This document shows, in pieces, positions 42,461-50,921 of a stretch of DNA of 64,000 bases (positions are counted from its first letter, which is position 1; each line of letters begins with the position of its first letter). Source of the stretch: Cronobacter condimenti 1330 (GTDB lineage Bacteria > Pseudomonadota > Gammaproteobacteria > Enterobacterales > Enterobacteriaceae); assembly GCF_001277255.1 (NCBI RefSeq), contig NZ_CP012264.1, forward strand, positions 2,480,001 to 2,544,000, read 5' to 3'. The translations under genes and the position numbers were made by a program. The notes below the pieces were generated by a model that was not told the DNA's origin, did not search any database, and saw only the letters and a list, made by a program, of their open reading frames with translations.

Positions 42461-45062
42461 AGCGCGAATTAAAACAAAACGTCGCATCTCTCCATTCTGG
42501 TTACTGCCCGTTATCGCTCTGCTGATTGCGGGCTGGCTTATCTGGACTACTTATGAGGAGCGAGGCACCACTGTCACTATCGACTTTATGTCCGCCGATG
42601 GCATTGTCGCCGGGCGTACGCCGGTGCGCTATCAGGGTGTGGAAGTCGGCACCGTACAGGATATTCGCCTAAGCGAAGACCTCAATAAAATCGAAGTGAC
42701 CGTCAGCATCAAGAACGATATGAAAGACGCGCTGCGCGATCAAACACAGTTCTGGCTGGTGACGCCGAAAGCGTCGCTTGCAGGAGTTTCAGGCCTTGAT
42801 GCTCTGGTTGGCGGCAACTATATCGGCATGATGCCGGGCGAAGGCGAACCCCGCGACCATTTCCGCGCGCTCGATACGCAACCCAAATACCGTCTTAACA
42901 CCGGCGAGCTGATGATCCATCTGCACGCGCCGGATCTCGGCTCGCTCAACAGCGGCTCGCTGGTGTATTACCGCAAAATCCCGGTCGGTCGCGTCTACGA
43001 TTACTCGATTAACACGGACAAACAGGGTGTGACCATCGACGTTATCATTGAACGGCGCTTCACGAACCTGGTGAAAAAAGGCAGCCGTTTCTGGAACGTC
43101 TCCGGCGTTAAAACCAATATTGGGTTGAGTGGCGCCAAAGTGGAGCTGGAGAGCCTGGCGGCGCTGGTTAACGGCGCTATCGCCTTTGATTCGCCTGCGG
43201 ATTCTGCCCACGCCGACCAAAATGACACCTTCGGGCTGTATGAAGATCTGGCGCACAGCCAGCGCGGCGTGCTGGTGAAACTCGATTTGCCTGGGGGTAA
43301 GGGGTTAAAAGAGAACGCCACGCCGCTGATGTATCAGGGCCTGGAAGTGGGCACCTTAACCAAACTTAACCTCAACCCGGGCGGTGCGGTCACGGGCGAA
43401 CTGACAGTGGACCCAAGCGTCGTCAATCTGCTGCGTGACGGCACCCGCATTGAAATGCACAGTCCGAAACTGTCGCTCAATAACCCGGAAATCAGCACGT
43501 TGCTTACCGGCAGCACGCTGGAGCTGGTGCCAGGCGAAGGCCAGCCGCGCAACCATTTCGTGGTACTGCCGGATGATAAAACGCCGCTGCAAAAACCGGG
43601 CGTACTTACGCTCACGCTGAACGCACCGGAAAGCTACGGCATCGACGCCGGGCAGCCAGTGATTCTGCACGGCATTCAGATAGGCCAGGTGCTGGAGCGC
43701 TCGCTTTCGGCGAAAGGCGTCAGCTTCTCCGTTGCCATTGATCCGCACTATCGCGAGCTGCTTAAGGGCGACAGCAAATTCGTGGTAAACAGCCGCGTGG
43801 ATGTCAAAGTGGGCCTCGACGGCGTCGAATTTCTCGGCGCCAGCGCCAGTGAATGGCTCAGCGGCGGCATCCGCGTTCTGCCAGGCGATAAAGGCGAGAT
43901 GAAAAGCGACTATCCCCTTTACGCCAATCTCGAAAAAGCGGTGGAAAACAGCCTGAGCGATATGCCAACCACGACGCTTACGCTCACCGCCGAAAGTCTG
44001 CCGGATGTGCAGGCCGGCTCTGTGGTGCTCTATCGCAAATTCGAAGTGGGTGAAGTCATCACGGTGCGTCCGCGGCCGAATGCGTTTGATATTGAGGTTC
44101 ATATCAAGCCGGAATATCGCAAACTGCTGACACCAAATAGCGTGTTCTGGGCCGAAGGCGGCGCGAAAGTCCAGCTTAACGGCAGCGGGCTGACGGTACA
44201 GGCCTCGCCGCTCTCACGCGCGCTGAAAGGCGCTATCAGCTTCGATAACCTTAACGGCGCAGGCGCGGGCCTCGGTGAAAAAGACAAACGCACGCTCTAT
44301 TCCTCAGAAACTGCCGCGCGCGCGGTGGGCAGCCAGATAACCCTACATGCGTTCGACGCCGGTAAAATCGCGGCTGGCATGCCGATTCGCTATCTCGGCA
44401 TCAATATTGGCCAGATTGAATCACTGAAGCTCATCACCGAGCGCAACGAGGTGCAGGCCACCGCCGTGCTCTACCCGGAATATGTTAATACGTTTGCGCG
44501 CGCCGGTTCCCGCTTCTCGGTAGTGACGCCGCAAATCTCGGCGGCGGGCGTTGAAAACCTCGACACGATTCTCCAGCCTTATATCAACGTTGAGCCGGGC
44601 CGTGGGCCGGGGCGTCGCAGCTTTGAGTTGCAGGAAGCGACGATTACTGATTCCCGCTATTTAGACGGTCTGAGCATCGTGGTGGAGGCCCCGGAAGCTG
44701 GTTCGCTGAATATTGGTACGCCGGTGCTGTTCCGCGGCATTGAGGTAGGGACGGTCACCGGGATGTCGCTTGGCAGCATGTCTGATCGCGTGATGGTTGC
44801 GATGCGCATCAGCAAGCGTTACCAGCATCTGGTCCGTGAAAACTCCGTGTTCTGGCTTGCCTCCGGTTATAGCCTCAACTTCGGGCTGGTAGGCGGCGTG
44901 GTGAAAACCGGCACGTTCAATCAATTCATCCGTGGCGGCATCGCGTTCGCCACCCCGCCAGAAACGCCGCTCGCGCCAAAAGCGCAGGCCGGTAAGCACT
45001 TTCTCCTGCAGGATAGCGAGCCGAAAGAGTGGCGTCAGTGGGGCACTGCCCTGCCCCGTTAA
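42429..45062 (+). CDS. letB: LetB (YebT), seven-MCE-domain lipid transport tunnel
   Basis: LetB forms a hexameric tunnel spanning the periplasm. From MSQETPASQTEARIK it has 877 residues, equal to K-12. One N-terminal membrane span (about 24-44) is followed by seven MCE domains, seen as repeats of the GxxVxYxGxxVG type (for example PVRYQGVEVGTV, PLMYQGLEVGTL, PVILHGIQIGQV, PIRYLGINIGQI, PVLFRGIEVGTV). The ORF's ATG at 42387 lies within letA in another frame and is rejected. Confidence 0.96.
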   Translation: MSQETPASQTEARIKTKRRISPFWLLPVIALLIAGWLIWTTYEERGTTVTIDFMSADGIVAGRTPVRYQGVEVGTVQDIRLSEDLNKIEVTVSIKNDMKDALRDQTQFWLVTPKASLAGVSGLDALVGGNYIGMMPGEGEPRDHFRALDTQPKYRLNTGELMIHLHAPDLGSLNSGSLVYYRKIPVGRVYDYSINTDKQGVTIDVIIERRFTNLVKKGSRFWNVSGVKTNIGLSGAKVELESLAALVNGAIAFDSPADSAHADQNDTFGLYEDLAHSQRGVLVKLDLPGGKGLKENATPLMYQGLEVGTLTKLNLNPGGAVTGELTVDPSVVNLLRDGTRIEMHSPKLSLNNPEISTLLTGSTLELVPGEGQPRNHFVVLPDDKTPLQKPGVLTLTLNAPESYGIDAGQPVILHGIQIGQVLERSLSAKGVSFSVAIDPHYRELLKGDSKFVVNSRVDVKVGLDGVEFLGASASEWLSGGIRVLPGDKGEMKSDYPLYANLEKAVENSLSDMPTTTLTLTAESLPDVQAGSVVLYRKFEVGEVITVRPRPNAFDIEVHIKPEYRKLLTPNSVFWAEGGAKVQLNGSGLTVQASPLSRALKGAISFDNLNGAGAGLGEKDKRTLYSSETAARAVGSQITLHAFDAGKIAAGMPIRYLGINIGQIESLKLITERNEVQATAVLYPEYVNTFARAGSRFSVVTPQISAAGVENLDTILQPYINVEPGRGPGRRSFELQEATITDSRYLDGLSIVVEAPEAGSLNIGTPVLFRGIEVGTVTGMSLGSMSDRVMVAMRISKRYQHLVRENSVFWLASGYSLNFGLVGGVVKTGTFNQFIRGGIAFATPPETPLAPKAQAGKHFLLQDSEPKEWRQWGTALPR

Positions 45063-45069
45063 CCACAGC

Positions 45070-45096
45070 GCCCCGGTGTCACGCCGGGGCGTTTGT
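45070..45096 (+). terminator. letAB terminator
   Basis: CGCCCCGG/CCGGGGCG stem with a 7-nt loop and a short T-run (TTTGT), 7 bp after the letB stop. Confidence 0.75.
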
Positions 45097-45138
45097 GCTA
45101 CACTTCGCGCCCTCTTTTTCTGTCCACCGAGGTAAGCT

Positions 45139-46581
45139 GTGGCGCAATTCGGTTCTGTCTGCCTTCCTGAAGCTTTTCTTGATGTTATGCGTGAAGCGAT
45201 GCCTGCGGGCCTTGCGATGGACGATTTCATCGCCGCCTGCCAGCGCCCGCTGCGCCGCAGTATCCGTGTGAACACGCTTAAAATCAGCGTCGACGCATTT
45301 CTTAAGCAGGTCGCCCCGTATGGCTGGCAATTAACGCCCGTGCCCTGGTGCCCGGAAGGTTTCTGGATCGAGCGTGACGACGACGAAGCACTGCCGCTCG
45401 GCAGCACCGCCGAGCATTTAAGCGGTCAGTTTTACATTCAGGAAGCAAGCTCAATGCTACCGGTGGCTGCGCTCTTCGCCGATGGCAACGCGCCCGCACG
45501 CGTGATGGACGTGGCCGCCGCGCCAGGTTCGAAAACCACGCAGATAGCCGCCATGATGCAAAACGAGGGTTTTATTCTCGCCAATGAATATTCCGCCAGC
45601 CGGGTAAAAGTGCTGCACGCCAATATCAGCCGCTGCGGTATCCACAACGTCGGCCTGACGCATTTTGATGGTCGCGTCTTTGGCACGGCGCTGCCCGAAC
45701 AGTTTGATGCCATTCTGCTGGATGCGCCCTGCTCCGGCGAAGGCGTGGTACGAAAAGATCCGGACGCGCTGCGTAACTGGTCGCCGCAAAGCAACCAGGA
45801 GATTGCCGCTACTCAGCGCGAGCTTATCGACAGCGCGTTTCACGCCCTCGCGCCGGGCGGAACGCTGGTCTATTCCACCTGTACCCTCAACCGTGAAGAA
45901 AACCAGCAAACGGTGCGCTGGCTGCTGGAGTGCTACCCGGACGCCGTTGAAATCCTCCCGCTCCACGCGCTGTTCCCTGGCGCCGAGGCGGCGCTGACCG
46001 AAGAGGGCTTTCTGCATGTCTTCCCACAGATTTACGACTGCGAAGGCTTTTTTGTCGCCCGGCTGCGCAAGACCGCCACCGTACCAGCGTTGCCTGCACC
46101 GACCTATAAAGTGGGCGCGTTTCCTTTTTCGCCAATGAAAACGCGCGAGGCGCAGGCGGTTATCACTGCGGCAAAAAAGGTCGGTCTGATGTGGGACGAC
46201 ACGCTGGCGCTGTGGCAGCGCGACAAAGAGATTTGGCTCTTCCCTCAGGCGTTTACGCCGTTTATCGGCAAGGTGCGGTTTTCGCGAACTGGCATTCGGC
46301 TGGCTGAGATCCATAATAAAGGGTACCGCTGGCAGCATGAGGCTGTCGTCGCTCTTGCTGGCAGCGACAACCCGCTCGCCTTCGAGCTGACGGCTGAAGA
46401 GGCGCAGGAGTGGTATCGCGGCCGTGATGTCTGGCCGCAAACGTCGCCTGCCGCCGATGACGTGATTGTCACTTTCCAGCGCCAGCCGCTGGGACTGGCG
46501 AAGAAAGTGGGCAGCAGATTGAAGAACAGTTACCCACGCGAGCTGGTACGCGACGGCGTTCTGTTCAGCGCGTCTGCATAA
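45139..46581 (+). CDS. rsmF: 16S rRNA m5C1407 methyltransferase RsmF (GTG start)
   Basis: RsmF methylates C1407 of 16S rRNA. The 480 residues contain the NOL1/NOP2/Sun core, with SAM-binding DVAAAPGSKTTQ (about 120-131), DAPCSGEG (about 196-203, cysteine used for release) and YSTCTLNREENQQ (catalytic cysteine), plus a C-terminal PUA-like domain. GTG 45139 follows GAGGTAAGCT. Confidence 0.95.
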   Translation: MAQFGSVCLPEAFLDVMREAMPAGLAMDDFIAACQRPLRRSIRVNTLKISVDAFLKQVAPYGWQLTPVPWCPEGFWIERDDDEALPLGSTAEHLSGQFYIQEASSMLPVAALFADGNAPARVMDVAAAPGSKTTQIAAMMQNEGFILANEYSASRVKVLHANISRCGIHNVGLTHFDGRVFGTALPEQFDAILLDAPCSGEGVVRKDPDALRNWSPQSNQEIAATQRELIDSAFHALAPGGTLVYSTCTLNREENQQTVRWLLECYPDAVEILPLHALFPGAEAALTEEGFLHVFPQIYDCEGFFVARLRKTATVPALPAPTYKVGAFPFSPMKTREAQAVITAAKKVGLMWDDTLALWQRDKEIWLFPQAFTPFIGKVRFSRTGIRLAEIHNKGYRWQHEAVVALAGSDNPLAFELTAEEAQEWYRGRDVWPQTSPAADDVIVTFQRQPLGLAKKVGSRLKNSYPRELVRDGVLFSASA

Positions 46582-46691
46582 GGCGCGCAAAAAAACATCA
46601 CGTCTTTTTGGCATTTCTTGCGCTTTTGACTACGCTATAAGGTGGGGCCTTACTGGTCATACCACCTGTGTATTGTCTGAGGGAGAGCGTT

Positions 46692-46931
46692 ATGTCAAAA
46701 ACCAGCGTAAAAATCGGTACTTTCGAGATAGATGATGCAGAACTGCAAGGCGACGCGCCTGGCGAGCGCATGCTGAGCATTCCCTGCAAATCTGATCCGG
46801 ATCTCTGCATGCAGCTTGATGCCTGGGATGCCGAAACCAGTATCCCGGCCGTGCTTAACGGCGAACACTCTGTGCTATACCGCGAACATTACGACCAGCA
46901 AGCTGATGCCTGGATCATGCGTCTTGCCTGA
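46692..46931 (+). CDS. yebV: YebV, conserved small protein
   Basis: From ATG 46692 (GAGGGAGAG upstream) the protein has 79 residues with the conserved core SIPCKSDPDLCMQLDAWDAE and NGEHSVLYREHYDQQ, matching YebV. The function is unknown. The ORF is open eight codons further upstream without support. A weak inverted repeat (AACCCG/CGGGTT) follows the stop. Confidence 0.9.
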   Translation: MSKTSVKIGTFEIDDAELQGDAPGERMLSIPCKSDPDLCMQLDAWDAETSIPAVLNGEHSVLYREHYDQQADAWIMRLA

Positions 46932-47041
46932 TTCAAAAAGAACCCGTCGCTGAAGGCGGGTTATTTATTCAGAACCTTCGGTTTTCCCTTCCCGCCTGCT
47001 TCCCCTACACTTATAACAAACGTTGTCACTCAGAGGACGCC

Positions 47042-47233
47042 ATGTTCGCTCTGGTTTTATTTGTTTGTTATCTGGATGGCGGTTGCGATGACATCGTCGT
47101 GGATGTGTACAACACAGAACAGCAGTGCCTGAAATCAATGGATGAGCAGCGGATGCGGCACGGTGGCTGTTATCCGGTAGAAGATTTTATTGATGGCTTC
47201 TGGCGCCCGGCGCAGGAGTACAGCGATTTTTAA
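47042..47233 (+). CDS. yebW: YebW, conserved small protein
   Basis: The 63 residues start MFALVLFVCYLDGGCDDIVV and end FIDGFWRPAQEYSDF, nearly identical in layout to K-12 YebW. Four cysteines are conserved. The function is unknown. It starts after AGAGGACGCC, about 110 bp behind yebV, and ends directly against the convergent pphA. Confidence 0.92.
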   Translation: MFALVLFVCYLDGGCDDIVVDVYNTEQQCLKSMDEQRMRHGGCYPVEDFIDGFWRPAQEYSDF

Positions 47234-47878
47234 TCACTGCACCTGCACAAGCGTGAGGGGATTACCAAATACCGCACCGGTATCGATGTAATGCAGATTG
47301 CCGCTGGTCAGCGGCTCCCCAAGCGGCGTGTGGCCGAAATAAAACGCCTCCGCGCCCGCGATAGATCCCTCCTCCCCCGCCAGTAGCCGGTTTATTCTCG
47401 CCCGGCTCCAGACCGCTGCATGTTCATCAAGCGGCTGTTGCCACTGATAGCGTGACGCCGGGTAGTCCGCGTGCGCTACTATCAACCGGCGAGCGCGGCT
47501 TTGCACTTCAATCACCAGCGGCAGGTCACGCGCTTTCGCAAGTTGCGTACACGCCTCCTGCTTTGCCTTCTCTGATAATGCGGAGTACCAGCGTCCACCG
47601 TTTATAGCCCACAACGCGCTGTCGCCAGTCGCGAGGGCCTCAAGCGCCATCGCTTCGTGATTACCCCGCACTGCGAAAAACCAGCGCTTGCCGATAAGCC
47701 GCAGGCAGCCCAGGCTGTCGGGGCCGCGGTCGATAAGGTCACCGACTGAAATCAGCGCGTCCACGCGTGAGTCGAAACGCACGCGCCGCAGATTGTCCAC
47801 CAGCAGGCTGAGGCAACCATGCAAATCGCCCACGATATAGATATGCCGCCATGCCGCGCCGTCGATTCGCTGATACAT
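47234..47878 (-). CDS. pphA: Serine/threonine protein phosphatase PphA
   Basis: PphA is a PPP-family Mn-dependent phosphatase linked in E. coli to heat-shock and misfolding signals. From MYQRIDGAAW (47878) it has 214 residues (K-12: 218) and the family metal and catalytic motifs GDLHG, GDLIDRG and RGNHE, plus HADYP and FGHTPLGEP. The open frame further upstream lacks similarity. Convergent with yebW with no gap. Confidence 0.94.
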   Translation of the reverse strand: MYQRIDGAAWRHIYIVGDLHGCLSLLVDNLRRVRFDSRVDALISVGDLIDRGPDSLGCLRLIGKRWFFAVRGNHEAMALEALATGDSALWAINGGRWYSALSEKAKQEACTQLAKARDLPLVIEVQSRARRLIVAHADYPASRYQWQQPLDEHAAVWSRARINRLLAGEEGSIAGAEAFYFGHTPLGEPLTSGNLHYIDTGAVFGNPLTLVQVQ

Positions 47879-48119
47879 CGCTCTGCTCCTCTGGTTATCA
47901 GGCAAGTATAGCGTTGTCACAGCGGCGTCAGCTTGCCGCCGGGCCGTTCCTTGCCGGACAGCCTGTTCATCAGCGCGCAACCCGGCGCTTTGTTTCCCCC
48001 ACAATAGTATGTTGTAACTAAATCGGGATTAAATGGCATTTATCCCATTACCTCGCGGCGGGACGCTTATCTGGCTAAGAATGTTCTATGCTTAAGGTAA
48101 GCAACGTCGGGAGGTGCCT

Positions 48120-48218
48120 GTGACCATATTTACTCACGAAGCTATCGTCAGTTTTATCGGTTGTGTCGTCGCGGCTATCTTTATGATCTGGCTGTTCAGC
48201 CGCAAGCACGATAAATAA
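48120..48218 (+). CDS. Candidate 32-residue single-span membrane protein
   Basis: GTG 48120 has an excellent ribosome site (GGGAGGT, 4 nt spacer). The frame gives MTIFTHEAIVSFIGCVVAAI then FMIWLFSRKHDK. This is a single membrane span of about 18 residues with a charged SRKHDK tail, typical of enterobacterial small membrane proteins. I do not recognise a named family. It lies in the pphA-sdsR gap. Confidence 0.6.
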   Translation: MTIFTHEAIVSFIGCVVAAIFMIWLFSRKHDK

Positions 48219-48234
48219 CTCACGCCTGGCCGGT

Positions 48235-48327
48235 TTACCACAGCCCCAGAACGGAAGCGGCGCCGGCCATCTCGCGTAGCGCATCAAGCGTCAGGAGAAG
48301 GCCAAATACATAGATAAAAGGATTCAT
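48235..48327 (-). CDS. Candidate 30-residue hydrophobic small protein
   Basis: On the minus strand AAGGAG lies about 8 nt before ATG 48327. The frame gives MNPFIYVFGLLLTLDALREM then AGAASVLGLW. It is hydrophobic with one central Asp-Arg-Glu patch. No family is recognised. It converges with the 32-residue frame at 48120-48218, with 16 bp between their stops. Confidence 0.55.
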   Translation of the reverse strand: MNPFIYVFGLLLTLDALREMAGAASVLGLW

Positions 48328-48629
48328 CGGGATTAACTCCTTGTTTTCCTTTCCTCACTATAACCCATCCCTTAGCCTGCTACCGGTTCGTTTACATAAA
48401 TCCACCAGATCTGGTGGGGAAATCGCCAGACGCTTTTATCATCACGCCCCAGCCATTTATCCAAAGCCTGTGCCCCACGCGGCCTGGCGCTGCGCGTGGC
48501 GTTTTAGGGCAATGCGGCTTTTTACACCGCTGATAAAAAAGCCTGGACGTTTATACCGCAGCCTGTGTTATGGTTTAGTGAGGAAGGAAAAGCGGAAGTT
48601 ATGGATTAGACGCTGCCCTTCCCCAGGAC

Positions 48630-48732
48630 AAAAAAAGACCGAATACGATTCCTGTATTCGGTCCAGGGAAATGGCTCTTGGGAGAGAGCCGTGCGCTAAA
48701 AGTTGGCATTAATGCAGGCTCAGTCGCCTTGC
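48630..48732 (-). ncRNA. sdsR: SdsR (RyeB) sigma-S-dependent small RNA
   Basis: The minus strand reads GCAAGGCGACTGAGCCTGCA onward, keeps the conserved CCAACTTTTAGCGCACGGCT stretch, and ends with the GACCGAATAC/GTATTCGGTC terminator and seven T. It matches E. coli SdsR nearly throughout (103 nt). SdsR is an Hfq-dependent stationary-phase regulator of mutS, ompD and other mRNAs. Confidence 0.93.
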
Positions 48733-48735
48733 CTT

Positions 48736-48745
48736 TTAAGAATAG
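48736..48745 (-). promoter_or_regulatory. Sigma-S -10 element of sdsR
   Basis: The minus strand reads CTATTCTTAA, one mismatch from the sigma-S extended -10 CTATACTTAA. The transcription start at 48732 is then at the normal distance. Confidence 0.75.
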
Positions 48746-48815
48746 ATGACGACAGCAGCTTTTCCAGTCCGCGCCAAAACTCGCGGTAAAAAGCGGCCAG
48801 AACGTCCCAAAAAAG

Positions 48816-48855
48816 AAAAACCGCAACGTATATTGCTACACGTTGCGGTTTTTTT
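48816..48855. terminator. Bidirectional terminator for sraC and yebY
   Basis: AAAAACCGCAACG paired with CGTTGCGGTTTTT around a 13-nt loop, with T-rich runs on both strands. Confidence 0.9.
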
Positions 48856-48870
48856 ATGTCTGGATGGAAA

Positions 48871-49209
48871 TTAGCAGAGCTTTTGTGCGCGCTCGATAAA
48901 CGGCGCGAGACTCATCTTCTGGCCGGGATGCGCCGGATCGTCAATCTGGATGACAGTAATCGGCTGCGCGGTCACTTTACCCTGCGCCAGCTGTTTTTCT
49001 GCAATATCGTTCAGCGGATATTGCATCAGCGTGCTTGGGTTTATCGCAAACAGCGCGTCGCCCGGGCGGCAGGCGAGCATGACCTCTTCCCGGTTAAACG
49101 CCCATTTGTCTTTACCCATTTCATAGCGGCTGACCGTGATAATCTGCGGCGCAGCAAGGGCCATGCCGGAACAGGAGAGCATCAGCAGCGCAAGCAGCGA
49201 TTTCTTCAT
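48871..49209 (-). CDS. yebY: YebY, periplasmic protein
   Basis: The 112 residues begin with a signal peptide (MKKSLLALLMLSCSGMALA, cut before APQ) and have the conserved KWAFNREEVMLACRPGDALF and IQIDDPAHPGQKMSLAPFIE segments. This matches K-12 YebY over its full length. The function is unknown. It lies directly behind the copper genes yebZ and yobA on the same strand, so a copper-related role is possible. Confidence 0.93.
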   Translation of the reverse strand: MKKSLLALLMLSCSGMALAAPQIITVSRYEMGKDKWAFNREEVMLACRPGDALFAINPSTLMQYPLNDIAEKQLAQGKVTAQPITVIQIDDPAHPGQKMSLAPFIERAQKLC

Positions 49210-49223
49210 TTTCTTCTCACCAG

Positions 49224-50093
49224 TTAAAAAGGTTCCCAGGTGGCAAACAGGCTGACGCTTAACAGCACCAGCGCCCCGAGCGCCACCTCCAGTTTTGTCA
49301 TCAGGATAAAACGGCGCTGCGCCGAAGCCTGACGTGAAAATTTCGGCACCAGAACATAGCGGTTTACCAGCGCCATCGCCACCATCACCGCCACCAGGGC
49401 GATTTTAAACGTCAGCATCCGTACATAGCCGCTGTCGAGGGGCCATGCTGCGCCGAGGATGAGTCCGCTGTTAACGAGGCCCGTCGCGATAACGCCCGCT
49501 ACGGCAAAATGCCCGGTACGTGAAAAACGCATCATGGTCGTAATAGCCTGCCCGCACCATGAGGCGTCTTGTGCCAGCCGCATCACCATCAGTAACGGAA
49601 CAAGACCGCCGAACCACCAGGCGGCGCACACTACATGCAGCGCGTAACACAGACGCTGTAACGCGCCGATAAGCCCTTCATGCATCGCGCCATGCCCGAC
49701 GCCTGCGAGTAAAATCAGTTGCGCGCACAGGAGCGCAAGCAGCCCTCGCGCGCGCGCCGGTGCCAGCAAAACCCACGGCAGCGTCGCGAGTGCCAGCAGG
49801 ATTTGCCACAGCCAGACGGCGCCAAAGCGCGTCGATAACATCGCCCGCCAGATGTCAGGGCGCAGGCTATCTGCCGCACCGTCGCCCATCAATCCCGCTT
49901 GTGCGGCGAAAATCGCCACCGCGCTGAACGCCGCGACCACTGCCGCCACGCGCCACAAGCTTTGCAGCCGCTGTGTTAACGCCAGCGCCAGCGCACCGGG
50001 CGCCAGCAAGGCTGAAAAAAGCGCCCCGCCTGCGCCAAGCATCAGCGCAGTGACATGCGCGAAACGCAGCGCGACATAACTCCACTCAAGCAC
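49224..50093 (-). CDS. yebZ: YebZ, CopD-family copper protein
   Basis: At 289 residues with about eight hydrophobic spans this is a CopD-domain integral membrane protein. His-containing loops include HVTALMLG and HGAMHEG and a LHVVCAAWWFGGLVPL segment. CopD proteins pair with periplasmic CopC to import copper. It is preceded by yobA (copC) with a 4-bp gap and followed by yebY. Confidence 0.93.
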   Translation of the reverse strand: MLEWSYVALRFAHVTALMLGAGGALFSALLAPGALALALTQRLQSLWRVAAVVAAFSAVAIFAAQAGLMGDGAADSLRPDIWRAMLSTRFGAVWLWQILLALATLPWVLLAPARARGLLALLCAQLILLAGVGHGAMHEGLIGALQRLCYALHVVCAAWWFGGLVPLLMVMRLAQDASWCGQAITTMMRFSRTGHFAVAGVIATGLVNSGLILGAAWPLDSGYVRMLTFKIALVAVMVAMALVNRYVLVPKFSRQASAQRRFILMTKLEVALGALVLLSVSLFATWEPF

Positions 50094-50097
50094 GGCG

Positions 50098-50472
50098 TTA
50101 CTTCACGCGAAAGCGATAGCTGCCTTTGGTTTTATGTCCGTCCACCGACACCACGTGCCACTGAACCTGGTACTCACCACTGGCCAGCGGCGCGTCAAGG
50201 GGGGCCACCAGTTGTTTATCATCGTTCGGCGCGCGTTTCACTGCACCGGTATTGATGGTTTTGCCCTCCGGGCCGGTCAGCGTTACGCCGCTGAATGCAG
50301 GCTCAATGCCTTCGGAAAAGGTTAACGTCAGCGCCTCGGGCGCGGTCGCGATGGTCGCGTTCGCGGCAGGCTGCTGTACTTTAAGATGCGCATGGGCCCA
50401 TACGCCCGGCGCGGTCATGACGGCAGCGGTGAGCACCAGCGAACGGCAAAAACGTGCGGCGAAGAGTGCCAT
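50098..50472 (-). CDS. yobA: YobA, CopC-family periplasmic copper-binding protein
   Basis: From ATG 50472 the protein has 124 residues, equal to K-12. A signal peptide ends in VWA, so the mature N-terminus begins HAHLK, whose first histidine binds Cu(II) in CopC proteins. The other copper ligand region DGHKTKGSYRF is present. A methionine at 50481 is too close to its AAGGAA site to be used. Confidence 0.93.
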   Translation of the reverse strand: MALFAARFCRSLVLTAAVMTAPGVWAHAHLKVQQPAANATIATAPEALTLTFSEGIEPAFSGVTLTGPEGKTINTGAVKRAPNDDKQLVAPLDAPLASGEYQVQWHVVSVDGHKTKGSYRFRVK

Positions 50473-50618
50473 ATGAATCATTCCTTTTTATTATAAATCA
50501 GGCGCAAGAATACCCCTGCGCTGATGGCAAGTCGAGCCGGGAAGGCACATCCCGCTACATAAGACTTGTCATCCGGCGCGCGGCGCAGTACCTTCTCGGC
50601 GATTAACAGGAGCACACC

Positions 50619-50849
50619 ATGAACCAGAACCTTGCCCAGCTTCCCCAGGAAGAGATGGATAAAGTGAACGTCGATCTGGCGGCCTCCGGCGTGGCTTTTA
50701 AAGAGCGCTACAATATGCCGGTGATTGCCGAAGCCGTAGAGCGCGAACAACCTGAACATTTGCGCGACTGGTTTCGCGAGCGTCTTATCGCGCATCGCCT
50801 GGCGTCCGTCAATCTCTCTCGCCTGCCTTACGAGCCTAAAATTAAATAA
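50619..50849 (+). CDS. holE: DNA polymerase III theta subunit HolE
   Basis: Theta stabilises the epsilon proofreading subunit of DNA polymerase III. The 76 residues start MNQNLAQLPQEEMDKVNVDL and match K-12 HolE through RLIAHRLASVNLSRLPYEPK. ACAGGAGCACACC precedes the start. Confidence 0.96.
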   Translation: MNQNLAQLPQEEMDKVNVDLAASGVAFKERYNMPVIAEAVEREQPEHLRDWFRERLIAHRLASVNLSRLPYEPKIK

Positions 50850-50861
50850 GGCTTTCTGCCC

Positions 50862-50903
50862 CGCCCGCCAGTCATACACTGACAACGGCGGGCGTCTGTT
50901 TTT
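50862..50903 (+). terminator. holE terminator
   Basis: CGCCCGCC/GGCGGGCG with an inner GTCA/TGAC pair and a following TCTGTTTTT. It lies between holE and exoX, so exoX must have its own promoter or depend on readthrough. Confidence 0.75.
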
Positions 50904-50921
50904 CCTTCCGGCGGAGCGCGT

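Larger units (their letters stand above)
48592..48860 (+). ncRNA. sraC: SraC (RyeA) antisense small RNA
   Basis: In E. coli SraC is transcribed opposite to and completely covers SdsR. Here the plus strand opposite SdsR runs into the terminator at 48816-48855. The 5' end is estimated from the K-12 geometry (about 40 nt before the SdsR 3' end), so it is approximate. SraC and SdsR pair and neutralise each other. Confidence 0.65.
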
